A stretch of 64,000 bases of DNA from Bacteroidales bacterium (GCA_021371855.1 JAJFVL010000022.1:1-64000); one strand, 5' to 3'. Counted from the stretch's first letter, positions 17,437 through 26,743 are shown. Notes: a model not told the origin generated them from the sequence alone. Translations and numbers: made by a program.

Positions 17437-18978
17437 ATGCATAAAATGAAAATGGAAAAACAGACCGTCAGGGATATTCCCCGCAGAAAATTTCTTGAAA
17501 TGAGCATGAAAAGCGGATTGCTGATTGCTGCAACACCTGCTCTTATGTCCCGGTTGGTATCGTGTCGTGAAGGTGTTAACGCTTCATCAGGTATGGATAT
17601 GGATAAGGAGACATTATCGAAGATCATAACAAAAGCTCTCGAAAAGGGAGGTGATTTTGCAGATGTATATCTGGAAAACCGGATATCACGGCAGATTGTC
17701 ATGGAAGAATCCATATTTAAAAGCGGACTGTATGGGATCAGCCAGGGGGCAGGAGTGAGAGTAATATCGGGAAACAAAACGGGGTATGCCTATACTGACG
17801 AAATAACTGAAGAAAAACTTATGCGGGCGGCTGAAGTGGCATCTTATGTGGCACATAACGGGAATAAAACAATTCCCGTCAATATCTCAGAAACCAGTTG
17901 CCCTTCATTTGTAACTGTGAAGCAGCCTCTTTGTGAAATTGCTGATGAAAAAAGGATTGATATCATAAAAAGAGCCGATCAGGCTGTAAAAGATTATGAT
18001 CCGAGGATCAGGATGGCCATGGTTGACTATAATGATGAGATAAGGGGTAGGGTAATTGCCACAAGCGAGGGGATCTATCTGAGAGATGAACTGCCACTTC
18101 TGTTTTTCATTGTTCAGGCAATGAGCGATGACGGAAAAACAAGGCATATGGCTCGCGAGAGAATAAGCTATCATTCAGGTTTTGAGATGTTTGAAAAAGT
18201 GACGCCTGAAACAGTAGCCCGGAATGCAGCGCGGGAGGCAATTGCCATGCTTGCCGCGGAAGATGCTCCCGCAGGTATTATGGATGTCGTTATGCAGAAC
18301 GGATGGGGCGGAGTATTGGTTCATGAAGCTGTTGGACATCCGCTGGAGGCTGATAACATAGCCAAAGAGATTGGGACTTTCACAGGAAAACTGGGAAAAA
18401 AAGTCGCAAGCGATTGTTTTACAATGGTTGATGACGGCACCCTTCCAGGTTTCCGCGGCACTATTAATCATGATGATGAAGGAACTGAAGCCAAACGGAA
18501 TATCCTGATAGAAAACGGGGTATTAAAGGGATTCATGACAGATATACTTAGTGCAAAGCAGCTTTCAATGGAACGGACAGGCAATGGGAGGAGAGAATCA
18601 TTCAGGTATATTCCTATACCAAGAATGACCAATACTTTTATAGATGCCGGCAAAGATAAACCGGAAGATATTCTTTCTTCGACTAAAAAAGGCATCTATG
18701 TTCAAAGCCTTAGCGGAGGAAGTGTCAATCCTGTAACAGGGGTATTTAATTTTACCTGCCGGGAAGCCTATATGATTGAAAATGGTAAAAAAACCAAACC
18801 CATTAAAGGGGCAACACTTATAGGCTCATGCATGGATATAATATCCAATATAGATGCAGTTGGCAATGATCTTGATTTTGGAGTTGGTATTTGTGGAAAA
18901 GGGCAGGCAGCCGAAGTATCAGCAGGACAACCAACAGTCAGGATAAGAGGTATTAATGTAGGAGGAAGCAAAGGTTAA
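17437..18978 (+). CDS. tldD: TldD-family metalloprotease with Tat lipoprotein-type leader
   Basis: Catalytic subunit of a TldD/TldE-type protease pair (513 residues). The zinc motif HEAVGHPLEAD (HExxxH) is present, followed by the GGSVNPVTGVFNF region conserved in TldD. In E. coli TldD/TldE trims peptides such as microcin B17 precursor and CcdA in the cytoplasm. Here the N-terminus carries PRRKFLEMSMKSG, a twin-arginine motif, then a hydrophobic stretch ending RLVSC, a fair lipobox. The protein may therefore be exported and lipidated, which is unusual for the family. Its partner gene starts 24 bases downstream. The far N-terminus (MHKMKMEKQ) could be trimmed to an internal Met. Confidence 0.88.
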   Translation: MHKMKMEKQTVRDIPRRKFLEMSMKSGLLIAATPALMSRLVSCREGVNASSGMDMDKETLSKIITKALEKGGDFADVYLENRISRQIVMEESIFKSGLYGISQGAGVRVISGNKTGYAYTDEITEEKLMRAAEVASYVAHNGNKTIPVNISETSCPSFVTVKQPLCEIADEKRIDIIKRADQAVKDYDPRIRMAMVDYNDEIRGRVIATSEGIYLRDELPLLFFIVQAMSDDGKTRHMARERISYHSGFEMFEKVTPETVARNAAREAIAMLAAEDAPAGIMDVVMQNGWGGVLVHEAVGHPLEADNIAKEIGTFTGKLGKKVASDCFTMVDDGTLPGFRGTINHDDEGTEAKRNILIENGVLKGFMTDILSAKQLSMERTGNGRRESFRYIPIPRMTNTFIDAGKDKPEDILSSTKKGIYVQSLSGGSVNPVTGVFNFTCREAYMIENGKKTKPIKGATLIGSCMDIISNIDAVGNDLDFGVGICGKGQAAEVSAGQPTVRIRGINVGGSKG

Positions 18979-19002
18979 TAAATCATTCAAAAGATATTAA
19001 AA

Positions 19003-20337
19003 ATGGACTATATAGAATTAGCAGAAAAACTTGTTAAGAAGAGTATCAGCCTTGGAGCCGATGCTGCTGAGGTTTTTCTTGAAACAAACAGGAATCTGTC
19101 AATCGGAGTACTAAAATCTGAAATTGAGACTATTGAAGAAGCTTCATCTCACGGAGCAGGATTCAGGGTTTTTGTAGGTAACAAAATGGGCTTCAGCCAT
19201 TGCAACGATCTAAGCGACAGATCGCTTGAAGATACTGTTTCGCGAGCCATTGCTTTTGCAAAGCTCTCATCTCCTGATGAGAACAATGTCCTGACAGACG
19301 ACATAGGGGTTACTGCAGCAAAAGATTTATACGATAAGAGTATTGCAGCCGAACCGATGGAAAAGAAAATCAGGATGGCTCTTGATCTTGAAAAACTTGC
19401 CATGAAAGATCCGAGGATAACCAAAAGTGCAGGTGCAGGTTATGGAGAAGGTGAATCAGAGGTTTTTATAGCAAACTCCAATGGTATATTAAAAAGTTAT
19501 AAATCATCCGGTTGCTCACTTGGAGTGAGTGTTGTCGCTGAAAAAGGAGATCAGAAAAATACCGGAAGCGAATATTGTTCAAGAGTATTTTTTAAAGACC
19601 TTGTTTCCCTTGAAGGAATAGCGGCTTTAGCATCACAAAGGGCATGGGAACTTCTTGATCCTGTAATGATCAACACTCAGAAAGCCTCAGTATTATTTGA
19701 CCCGGACGTAGCCAGATCACTTTTAGGAGGTATAATTACCGCTGTCAACGGTGAACGTGTTCTCCAGGGAGCCAGTTTTCTGAAAGATCATCTGAATAAA
19801 CAATTTGCTTCATCCCTGCTTTCCATAACCGATGATGGTACAAAACAGAAAAGTTTAGGCAGCGCTCCTTTCGACGGGGAAGGTGTACCAACAATGAAGA
19901 ACATCCTTGTTCAGAACGGGATACTGAAGAGTTTTATTTATAATACCAAAACTGCAAAACGGGCAGGTGTAAGAAGTACAGGGAATGCATCACGCGGAGG
20001 TTTCAGCAGCCTGCCGGGGATTGGAACCCATAATATATATCTTGAACCAGGGAAGCATACAGGCAAAGAGATAATCGCTGCTACAAAAAAAGGACTTCTG
20101 CTGAAAGAGGTTACAGGTTATGGTATTGATGCGGTAAGCGGTAATTTCAGCGGAGGGGCAAGCGGATTCTGGATTTTGAACGGGGAAATCGCCTTCCCCG
20201 TTAAAGGTGTTACTATTGCCGGAAAGGCTTTTGATATTCTCAACGGGATCGATATGATGGGAAATGATATTGACATGAACAGGACTTTTGCTGCACCGAT
20301 ATTCAGGGTGGCTGAAATGCAGATAGGAGGTAAATAA
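19003..20337 (+). CDS. pmbA: TldE/PmbA-family partner protein
   Basis: Non-catalytic partner of the TldD protease, 444 residues, without an HExxxH motif. It aligns in character with PmbA: the N-terminal LVKKSISLGADAAEVFLE, the central FDGEGVPTMKNILVQNGIL and the C-terminal GNFSGGASGFWILNGEI are PmbA/TldE landmarks. It directly follows tldD and probably shares its transcript and complex. Unlike the preceding gene it has no visible signal peptide or Tat motif. If the TldD really is exported the two would be in different compartments, so one localisation guess must be wrong or the pair has separated roles. Confidence 0.88.
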   Translation: MDYIELAEKLVKKSISLGADAAEVFLETNRNLSIGVLKSEIETIEEASSHGAGFRVFVGNKMGFSHCNDLSDRSLEDTVSRAIAFAKLSSPDENNVLTDDIGVTAAKDLYDKSIAAEPMEKKIRMALDLEKLAMKDPRITKSAGAGYGEGESEVFIANSNGILKSYKSSGCSLGVSVVAEKGDQKNTGSEYCSRVFFKDLVSLEGIAALASQRAWELLDPVMINTQKASVLFDPDVARSLLGGIITAVNGERVLQGASFLKDHLNKQFASSLLSITDDGTKQKSLGSAPFDGEGVPTMKNILVQNGILKSFIYNTKTAKRAGVRSTGNASRGGFSSLPGIGTHNIYLEPGKHTGKEIIAATKKGLLLKEVTGYGIDAVSGNFSGGASGFWILNGEIAFPVKGVTIAGKAFDILNGIDMMGNDIDMNRTFAAPIFRVAEMQIGGK

Positions 20338-20465
20338 AAACTTAAAGGTAATAATGCAACTAAGCTTCATCTGAATTCATCTGCAAGATTATCACAGATA
20401 TAATTTTTTGATTATTTTAATATTCTGTTAATATTTTATTAAGATTTCGTCTATTGCCCATTTTC

Positions 20466-20473
20466 TAAATTTG
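20466..20473 (+). promoter_or_regulatory. Candidate -7 promoter box of the NEW3-ABC operon
   Basis: TAAATTTG, 40 bases before the ATG at 20514, fits TAnnTTTG. Confidence 0.45.
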
Positions 20474-20500
20474 CCTTCAAAATTAAAGTAATTTAATAAT

Positions 20501-20505
20501 GGAGG
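20501..20505 (+). promoter_or_regulatory. Ribosome binding site deciding the start at 20514
   Basis: GGAGG lies eight bases before the ATG at 20514. An in-frame ATG at 20499 overlaps this site and is therefore unlikely to be the start. Confidence 0.6.
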
Positions 20506-20513
20506 ATTTTTAT

Positions 20514-21665
20514 ATGTCAATACGCACGAAATCGTTAAGGCTGTTTACATCCCTGTTATTAGGGATATTTTGCCTGAGTAGTCACGCCTATCCGGTAACT
20601 GATAGCGTGACATTATATACACCTTATACAAAAATTTCAGTCCCGCCGGGTCAATCCATTGACTATGCTATTGATGTTATCAATAATGGCAGAGAAATCA
20701 AAACCGTCGATATCTCGCTGGCAGGAATGCCAAAGGGGTGGAATTATACTTTGAAAGCAGGAGGCTGGACTATAGGACAGATCTCAATACTGCCCGGTGA
20801 AAGGAAAAGCTTTTCTCTTAATGTGGGGGTTCCCTATAAAGTTAATAAAGGAAGTTACCGGTTCAAGGTTTTGGCAGGAGGATCTTATTCACTGCCATTG
20901 GTTGTATCCATATCGGAGCAGGGAACTTTTAAGACAGAGTTTTCTACGGAACAGCCAAACAGGGAAGGCCAGGCTAATTCTTCTTTCACATTTAATGCTG
21001 TTCTGAAAAACCAGACTGCAGACAAGCAACTATATACTTTGACAGCTAATGCCTCACGAGGCTGGAATGTCGCTTTCAAATCAAATTATCAGCAGGTAAC
21101 TTCGGTCAATATTGAAGCAAACAGTACTCAATCTATAGAAATCGATATAAAGCCACCTGAAAATATTGAAGCCGGCAGGTACAAAATTCCGATCGTTGCT
21201 TCAACAAATACATCATCAAGCAGCATAGAACTGGAAGTGGTTATTACTGGTTCTTACAAAATGGAACTGACTTCCCCGACTGGCTTGTTAAGTACCAATA
21301 TTACAGCAGGTAAATATAAAAGGGTGGAACTTATTGTCAATAACACCGGTTCCTCTGAGCTTGCAGATATTAAGTTTGACTTTTCTGCACCATCTAAATG
21401 GGATGTCACCTTCGATCCAAAAAAAGTCGATAAGCTGCAGGCAGGAAAATCAGCAAAGGTTTTTGCCACTATAAAAGCCGATAAAAAAGCTATTCCCGGA
21501 GATTATGTAACGAACCTTGAAGCCAAAACACCTGAAACATCTTCCAGGGCCTCTTTCAGGATCTCTGTTGAAACAGCCATGCTCTGGGGTTGGATTGGTG
21601 TGCTTATCATAATTGCCGCTTTGGGAAGTGTATACTATCTGTTCCGCAAATATGGAAGGAGGTAA
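20514..21665 (+). CDS. Secreted NEW3-domain protein with C-terminal membrane anchor
   Basis: About 383 residues. A signal peptide (MSIRTKSLRLFTSLLLGIFC) is followed by three or so immunoglobulin-like beta domains of the NEW3 (NPCBM-associated) type. Repeated phrases such as PPGQSIDYAIDVINNG, PGERKSFSLNVGVP, EANSTQSIEIDIKPP and KYKRVELIVNNTG mark them. A single C-terminal TM helix (LWGWIGVLIIIAALGSVYYLF) and basic tail anchor it, leaving the domains outside. It is followed four bases later by an ABC ATPase and then a permease. It is probably the extracytoplasmic part of that transporter. The cargo is unknown. Confidence 0.8.
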   Translation: MSIRTKSLRLFTSLLLGIFCLSSHAYPVTDSVTLYTPYTKISVPPGQSIDYAIDVINNGREIKTVDISLAGMPKGWNYTLKAGGWTIGQISILPGERKSFSLNVGVPYKVNKGSYRFKVLAGGSYSLPLVVSISEQGTFKTEFSTEQPNREGQANSSFTFNAVLKNQTADKQLYTLTANASRGWNVAFKSNYQQVTSVNIEANSTQSIEIDIKPPENIEAGRYKIPIVASTNTSSSSIELEVVITGSYKMELTSPTGLLSTNITAGKYKRVELIVNNTGSSELADIKFDFSAPSKWDVTFDPKKVDKLQAGKSAKVFATIKADKKAIPGDYVTNLEAKTPETSSRASFRISVETAMLWGWIGVLIIIAALGSVYYLFRKYGRR

Positions 21666-21668
21666 ACC

Positions 21669-22655
21669 GTGGACGGAAATATTATTGAATTGGTTGACCT
21701 TACCAAAAAATATGGATCGTTTACGGCAGTCAATCAGCTAAACCTGTCTGTCCGGAAGGGTGAGATTTTTGGTCTGCTTGGACCCAATGGCGCCGGCAAG
21801 TCGACAACGATCCTGATGATGCTCGGATTGGCAGACCCGACTTCCGGGTCAGTCACAGTATGTGGAATTGATTCCACAAGTAATCCAATAGAGGTAAAAA
21901 GAAGGGTTGGCTATTTACCTGAAAATGTCGGATTTTATTCTAACCGTAGCGGGTTTGAGAACCTTATGTTTACTGCCCTGTTAAATCGTCTTGCGGGCAG
22001 GGAAGCAAAGCAGAAAGTAGAAAAGCTGCTTGGTTGGGTCGGTTTGTCAGATGAAGCAGGAAAAAAGACTGGAAAATATTCTCGTGGGATGCTGCAACGT
22101 CTTGGTCTTGCAGATGTGCTTATCAAGGATCCTGAAGTTGTTATTCTCGATGAACCAACGTTAGGCATTGACCCCACAGGAGTACGTGAATTCCTGGATT
22201 TAATTGTCGGGTTGAGCAGGCAGGAAGGTCTTACGGTTCTTTTTTCTTCGCACGATCTGCATCACGTTCAGCAGGTTTGTGACCGTGTCGGTTTATTTGT
22301 CAGCGGCAAATTACTGGCCGAAGGTGACATCGAAACACTATCGAAGAAATTATTTTCCAAAAATCCCTATGTTATTGAAACCAGCATTTCTAAAGCTCCT
22401 TCTGACGCTTCGGGTTTTCCGGGTAAAGAGTATTTGGCAGACAGGTTAATAGAAACATTGCAGCGTATTGATGGTATAGTTTCTGTAACTAACAGGGATG
22501 ATGTTTTTCAAATCGAATGTTCCCGTGATACAACACCGGAAATTGCCAGAGCAATTGTTGAAGCGGGAGCTGGATTGAATTATCTGAAAAAGAAGGAATT
22601 TGGGCTTGATGATATTTATTACCGCTATTTTGACGGAGGTGTGAATCATGAATAA
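21669..22655 (+). CDS. ABC transporter ATP-binding protein
   Basis: A 328-residue ABC ATPase of the ABC-2/CcmA type. Walker A is GPNGAGKST, the signature YSRGMLQRLGLA, Walker B VVILDEPTLGIDP and the switch histidine SSHDLHH. The last ~90 residues form a C-terminal regulatory extension usual in this subgroup. The start is GTG at 21669, just after a strong AGGAGG site formed by the end of the NEW3 gene. The stop overlaps the permease start by eight bases (ATGAATAA), so translation is coupled. The complex probably exports a lipid, polysaccharide, peptide or small molecule; the substrate is not deducible. Confidence 0.92.
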   Translation: MDGNIIELVDLTKKYGSFTAVNQLNLSVRKGEIFGLLGPNGAGKSTTILMMLGLADPTSGSVTVCGIDSTSNPIEVKRRVGYLPENVGFYSNRSGFENLMFTALLNRLAGREAKQKVEKLLGWVGLSDEAGKKTGKYSRGMLQRLGLADVLIKDPEVVILDEPTLGIDPTGVREFLDLIVGLSRQEGLTVLFSSHDLHHVQQVCDRVGLFVSGKLLAEGDIETLSKKLFSKNPYVIETSISKAPSDASGFPGKEYLADRLIETLQRIDGIVSVTNRDDVFQIECSRDTTPEIARAIVEAGAGLNYLKKKEFGLDDIYYRYFDGGVNHE

Positions 22656-23706
22656 TCAGGAAAAACAAATACAATATTTTTTTGAACCATGGCTTATGAA
22701 AATAAAACGCTTTTTCTTACACTTCAAAGTGTTGAACTGGCTTGAAAAAGATGATGAGGTTCTCCATCCTTTCAGGGTGATCTTAAACAAAGAAATTTCA
22801 GATCATGTGAGGAGCTGGCGTTTCATAATCTTAATTGCAATTATCACTTTGACTTGTCTGGGTTCAATTTACACTGCATTGACGAATATGGGCAGCGCAG
22901 TAAAACCCGACGATCCCGAGGGGACGTTCTTCTTCCTGAAACTATTTACAATTTCTGACGGTACCCTGCCCTCTTTTTTTGTATTTATAAGCTTTCTGGG
23001 ACCTTTGCTTGGAATAAGCCTGGGGTTTGATGCTGTCAATTCTGAACAAAATAACGGGACTCTCAGCCATGTTCTGGCACAGCCAATTTACCGCGACTAT
23101 TTGCTCAACGCTAAATTCCTGGCAGCTCTGATCGTTATTAGCGTAATGTTCTTTGCACTCGGTTTCCTCGTAATTGGATTGGGACTTATCACCATCGGAA
23201 TCCCTCCGACAGTTGAGGAATTTATGCGAATAGTTTTCTTTATTTTGCTTGGTATACTTTATGTGGCATTCTGGTTAAATTTGTCAATACTGTTTTCGGT
23301 GCTGTTCCGCCAGCCGGCAACATCTGCACTGTCGGGTATCGCTGTATGGTTATTCTTTTCGGTATTCTACAGTATGATAGTTAATTTAATTATAAAGCCA
23401 TTAACACCTTCTGAATTCGCAACCCCGAACCAGATAATCAGTTTTGAGGAATTAAAATTGAATTTATTACGGATAATGCCCAATCAGCTCTTCAGCGAGG
23501 CTACAACAACACTGCTGATGCCATCTGTGCGCAGCCTTGGGCCATTAACTATGGAGCAGGTTTATGGGACTATTCCGGGCCCGCTTCCACTCGGCCAGAG
23601 CGCATTACTGGTCTGGCCGCAGGTTACCGGACTTATCGCAGCCACGGTTCTGTGCTTCGTGTTATCATATATTTCATTTATGAGAAGAGAGATCCGTTCA
23701 AGATAA
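22648..23706 (+). CDS. ABC-2 type transporter permease
   Basis: A 352-residue permease with six hydrophobic segments. A soluble N-terminal section of ~50 residues precedes FIILIAIITLTCLGSIYTAL. A long extracytoplasmic loop and segments such as FVFISFLGPLLGISLGFDAVN follow. The phrase SEQNNGTLSHVLAQPIYRDYLLNAKF is characteristic of ABC-2 permeases of the NosY/ABC2_membrane_2 group. It is coupled to the ATPase gene by an overlap and closes the NEW3-ATPase-permease operon. Confidence 0.88.
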   Translation: MNNQEKQIQYFFEPWLMKIKRFFLHFKVLNWLEKDDEVLHPFRVILNKEISDHVRSWRFIILIAIITLTCLGSIYTALTNMGSAVKPDDPEGTFFFLKLFTISDGTLPSFFVFISFLGPLLGISLGFDAVNSEQNNGTLSHVLAQPIYRDYLLNAKFLAALIVISVMFFALGFLVIGLGLITIGIPPTVEEFMRIVFFILLGILYVAFWLNLSILFSVLFRQPATSALSGIAVWLFFSVFYSMIVNLIIKPLTPSEFATPNQIISFEELKLNLLRIMPNQLFSEATTTLLMPSVRSLGPLTMEQVYGTIPGPLPLGQSALLVWPQVTGLIAATVLCFVLSYISFMRREIRSR

Positions 23707-23853
23707 TAGTGTGATACCTAAACCGTTTCTGTGATAGTTTTAAGCATTCTGTTGAGGCTTATTTAGGATAATGGTGTAACTTTGAATAAATGAAAAGTAA
23801 TACCAGGTTAAATAATGATCTCATATTGAAACAATAATATTTCTTATGCTATC

Positions 23854-23934
23854 ATGAAAATATTAATGTCTGTAATAATTATCATTATTTTGATGATTTG
23901 CTTTGTCATCATAAAGGATCGTCAATTTACTTAA
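23854..23934 (+). CDS. Possible 26-residue single-TM microprotein
   Basis: An ATG-to-TAA frame encodes MKILMSVIIIIILMICFVII followed by a short charged tail, a plausible membrane peptide of type I toxin-like size. It has no visible ribosome site and could be chance in an AT-rich spacer, so confidence is low. Confidence 0.2.
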   Translation: MKILMSVIIIIILMICFVIIKDRQFT

Positions 23935-23945
23935 ATCATTAAAGA

Positions 23946-24431
23946 ATGATTATAAACAAAGCAAATATATCTCTTAGGAAAGCTTCAGAAAACGACATTG
24001 AAACTTTGGTAGAAAACAGGATTATTTTTCTGAAAGAAGCCTATGGTAATCCATCTACGGAACTGGAATCTCTTTTAAGGCTCAACCTAAGGGAATACTA
24101 CGCCAGATCATTAAAAAGCGGAACATTTATTTCCTGGATTGCTGAATATGAAAATGAAGCTGTTGGATTCTGCGGAATGGTAATACGTGAGCAACCCGGA
24201 AATTTTGAAATTCCAAATGGCAAAACAGGCTATATCTTGAATATTTTTACTATTAAGCAATTCAGGAAAAACGGAATTGCTTCACTGCTTGTTCAAAAAC
24301 TTATTGATGAAGGCCGGCAAAAAGAGCTTGACAAGATCGAACTGCATGCTACCCCTGATGGAGAACCGGTTTACAGGCGAATTGGGTTTATCGAACCACA
24401 CGACAGAGCTCTGGAAATAATTTTAAAATAA
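23946..24431 (+). CDS. GNAT-family N-acetyltransferase
   Basis: A 161-residue acetyltransferase of the GCN5-related fold, transferring an acetyl group from acetyl-CoA to an unknown amine. The acetyl-CoA binding motif A is seen as YILNIFTIKQFRKNGIASLLVQKLI (here R-K-N-G-I-A for Q/RxxGxG/A), followed by IELHATPDGEPVYRRIGF. The length is typical for a single-domain enzyme. It is the last ordinary gene before the accessory island: an IS21 remnant begins about 15 bases after its stop. Confidence 0.85.
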   Translation: MIINKANISLRKASENDIETLVENRIIFLKEAYGNPSTELESLLRLNLREYYARSLKSGTFISWIAEYENEAVGFCGMVIREQPGNFEIPNGKTGYILNIFTIKQFRKNGIASLLVQKLIDEGRQKELDKIELHATPDGEPVYRRIGFIEPHDRALEIILK

Positions 24432-24560
24432 AGAAATCGGGCCTGTCTGCCATAGCTGCAGTTAATATGGTATCTCCAAAGATTTCATTCCATTGATCGG
24501 AAGTAAGGTTTGCTGTGATAATGGCAGACTTTCTGCCAACATACTTGTTTACTGCAAAAC
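24432..24560 (-). pseudogene. Remnant of IS21-family IstB ATPase
   Basis: Read on the minus strand, about 35 codons give NKYVGRKSAIITANLT and then DQWNEIFGDTILTAAMADR. This matches the late part of IstB helper ATPases (the RKSTIITSQ..W...DPTLADAILDR pattern). Start, Walker motifs and stop are missing, and no istA is present. It is a decayed fragment marking the left edge of the accessory island. Confidence 0.65.
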
Positions 24561-25126
24561 ATAACTTGTCCCGATCAATCGGGATGCTTTTTTACCTGCC
24601 CTGTCTCCGCCATTTAGACGACTCTGACCTATTATGACAGCCCCTGCCCGTTTACCGTGACTTGCAAAAGCCAAACATAGTCAACATTATAACATAACAT
24701 ATTTGTTTTGTATTCAGGATACAGATAATGAGATTAATGATGCTATTAATAGGTTCTATTTTTTTTTGCTTGTCATAATTTTTGTTATACCATATAAAAC
24801 GAGCAAAACCGGTAAATCAGATAAAATTATTTCTATAAAATTTAATATTACTTAAACAAAATGTTCTGATTTAATAAATAAAGTTGATTACCTTTAACCT
24901 GAAATGTGAGAGTTAGTCAAACGATATTGTGAGGTGTTACAGTGCAGTTGAGGTTGTCCGTTATTGTGACTGACGTGGCTTTGGCGTAACAAAATTCAAT
25001 GTTATCTGAAGATTATAATTGATGGTTTATATAGGATTGATAGAAGAAAATATTAGAATACCCGGAAGTGTGTTAACAACACCAGCTTTACCACAGTAAG
25101 GACTCTTTTGGTGTACATATAAACAA
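24561..25126. other. Long non-coding spacer
   Basis: No gene recognised. Around 24625-24680 there is a stretch with TATGACAG, CCTGCCC and ACCGTGAC words also found in the spacers at 28.8-29.1 and 46.2-46.6 kb. The rest is AT-rich and featureless. Confidence 0.4.
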
Positions 25127-25184
25127 GTTAGCCACAAGGCTAGAAAAGACAAGACACCTCAAAAACTTAATAACTAATTTCAAA

Positions 25185-25841
25185 ATGGCAGAAAAATTTA
25201 CTTTAGAAGATTTATTGATTAAAATAATACCAGGAGGAGTATTAATTGGAGTTTTATACTTTCTTTTCTCTAACCAGATTGATTTAAAAATAGAAAACGG
25301 ATTAGATTTCTTTTATACATTTCTCTTTTTTACATTCTCTTATTTAGCTGGAGAGGTCATTCAAACAATTGCGCATGAACTGGAATGGATTATTTTTTCA
25401 TTTTTTAAGTTCTATAAACCCTCTGAAATTTTTATGTATAAAAATAATCCCGTACTAAAAAACGAATACATAAGACAACAATTATTTAACCATCTCAATT
25501 TGGATTCATCTGAAATAACAAGTTTTGATAAATCTTATAAGGAACTTCCTTTTTGGTGGTGGAAAAGAGAAAAACAAATTAAATCACAAAGTATTTTTTG
25601 GAAACTCTATTCTGAGATAAGTGCAGATGCTGAAATTAAAATTTTCAATAGAAACTTTCTTTTCGTTAGAGCAATAACCTTTGTTACTTTAGGACTAAGC
25701 ATCTTATTTTCGATAAAAGATTATCGTGAATTGGCTGCAATATCTATTTTATTATTTATTCTATTTCTCTGGAGAGCTAGAGGAATGGCTCGTACTCTTG
25801 TTTTCAAAACAGTCATATTGAATCTTAAAGCTAAGAAATAA
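25185..25841 (+). CDS. Four-TM membrane protein paired with an MBL hydrolase
   Basis: A 218-residue protein of unknown family. Hydrophobic segments lie near residues 13-29, 41-60, 160-177 and 183-197. A ~95-residue hydrophilic middle rich in Trp, Lys and Glu (for example LPFWWWKREKQIK) is probably cytoplasmic. Its stop and the next start overlap as TAATG, so the two proteins are translationally coupled and probably work together. Base composition is much more AT-rich than the core genes. The arrangement suggests a membrane effector controlled by a soluble hydrolase, as in many defence pairs, but no known effector family was recognised. Confidence 0.7.
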   Translation: MAEKFTLEDLLIKIIPGGVLIGVLYFLFSNQIDLKIENGLDFFYTFLFFTFSYLAGEVIQTIAHELEWIIFSFFKFYKPSEIFMYKNNPVLKNEYIRQQLFNHLNLDSSEITSFDKSYKELPFWWWKREKQIKSQSIFWKLYSEISADAEIKIFNRNFLFVRAITFVTLGLSILFSIKDYRELAAISILLFILFLWRARGMARTLVFKTVILNLKAKK

Positions 25842-26743
25842 TGAAACTAATTGTATTTGATGTTGGTAATGCAGCTTGTTCTGTAATTTCAAGCCCGACA
25901 AATATAGGAATGATGATTGATTGTGGAAGTAATTCAGACAATTCTAACCCTGTTGATTTATACAACAATGATAAAAAATGGCTTGGAATTAAACCATTTA
26001 TTAAAAGTGATGGTACAAGCTATGAGTTAGGTTTACTTCACATAACTCATCCAGACGATGACCATGTAAGAAATGCAAAAAGAATTAAAGAGGAGATAGA
26101 ACCTTATTTGCTTATAAAGCGCGAATATGAGGAGTTCCCAGATGGTGATTCAATAAATCAAGAATACAAGGACTACATTGATAAAAAATACAGAGGAAAT
26201 AATCCGGAAACAATTGAATGGGGATTTGAAAAAAATGAAATCTTCCAAATTCCAATGGATACACTTAAAAATGATGAAATCCTATCGAAAAAATTAAGAA
26301 ATAATTCAAGTATAATTCGTTTTATTGAAAAGGATGGCTTTAGAATTTTGTATTGTGGTGATATGGAAACGGCAGGCTGGGAATGGTTAGTAAAAAACAA
26401 TAAAAGATTTGTCGACACAATTTCAAATGGTATAGATGTTCTTATCGCTCCACATCATGGACACATATCTGGTTTTCCAAGTGCTCTTTTTGACATAATT
26501 GGTAAAGTTAAATGCGTAATACACTCAAAAGGAAGTGAGGCAAATATTGAAGGAACTGATATTTCGACTCAATACTCAGAAAAGACGTATGGGGTTATAT
26601 ACAAAAGTTTGAATGACAATTGCATGTATAAAGGAAAAGCACTTACAACTAGGAGTAATGGCAATATATACATCCAAGTAAATTCAACTGACTTTAATGT
26701 TTGGACAGACAAAGCATCTTCAAATCATGAGAAATTAACATAG
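25841..26743 (+). CDS. ComEC-like metallo-beta-lactamase-fold hydrolase
   Basis: A 300-residue soluble MBL-fold protein. The metal motif is THPDDDH (His70, Asp72, Asp74, His75), the HxDxDH variant typical of ComEC/Rec2-type domains. FRILYCGDMETAGW supplies the later Asp and LIAPHHGHISG the last His. It has no TM segments, so it is not a DNA-uptake channel. Members with this motif are usually nucleases or phosphodiesterases, but the substrate here is unknown. It is coupled to the upstream four-TM gene by TAATG. A second MBL gene of similar type heads the conjugation operon 2.5 kb downstream, also in a module with a four-TM protein. Confidence 0.75.
   Translation: MKLIVFDVGNAACSVISSPTNIGMMIDCGSNSDNSNPVDLYNNDKKWLGIKPFIKSDGTSYELGLLHITHPDDDHVRNAKRIKEEIEPYLLIKREYEEFPDGDSINQEYKDYIDKKYRGNNPETIEWGFEKNEIFQIPMDTLKNDEILSKKLRNNSSIIRFIEKDGFRILYCGDMETAGWEWLVKNNKRFVDTISNGIDVLIAPHHGHISGFPSALFDIIGKVKCVIHSKGSEANIEGTDISTQYSEKTYGVIYKSLNDNCMYKGKALTTRSNGNIYIQVNSTDFNVWTDKASSNHEKLT

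Noticed and set aside
25841-26743. ComEC DNA-uptake protein
   Set aside because: Only the MBL domain is present, with no membrane channel segments.
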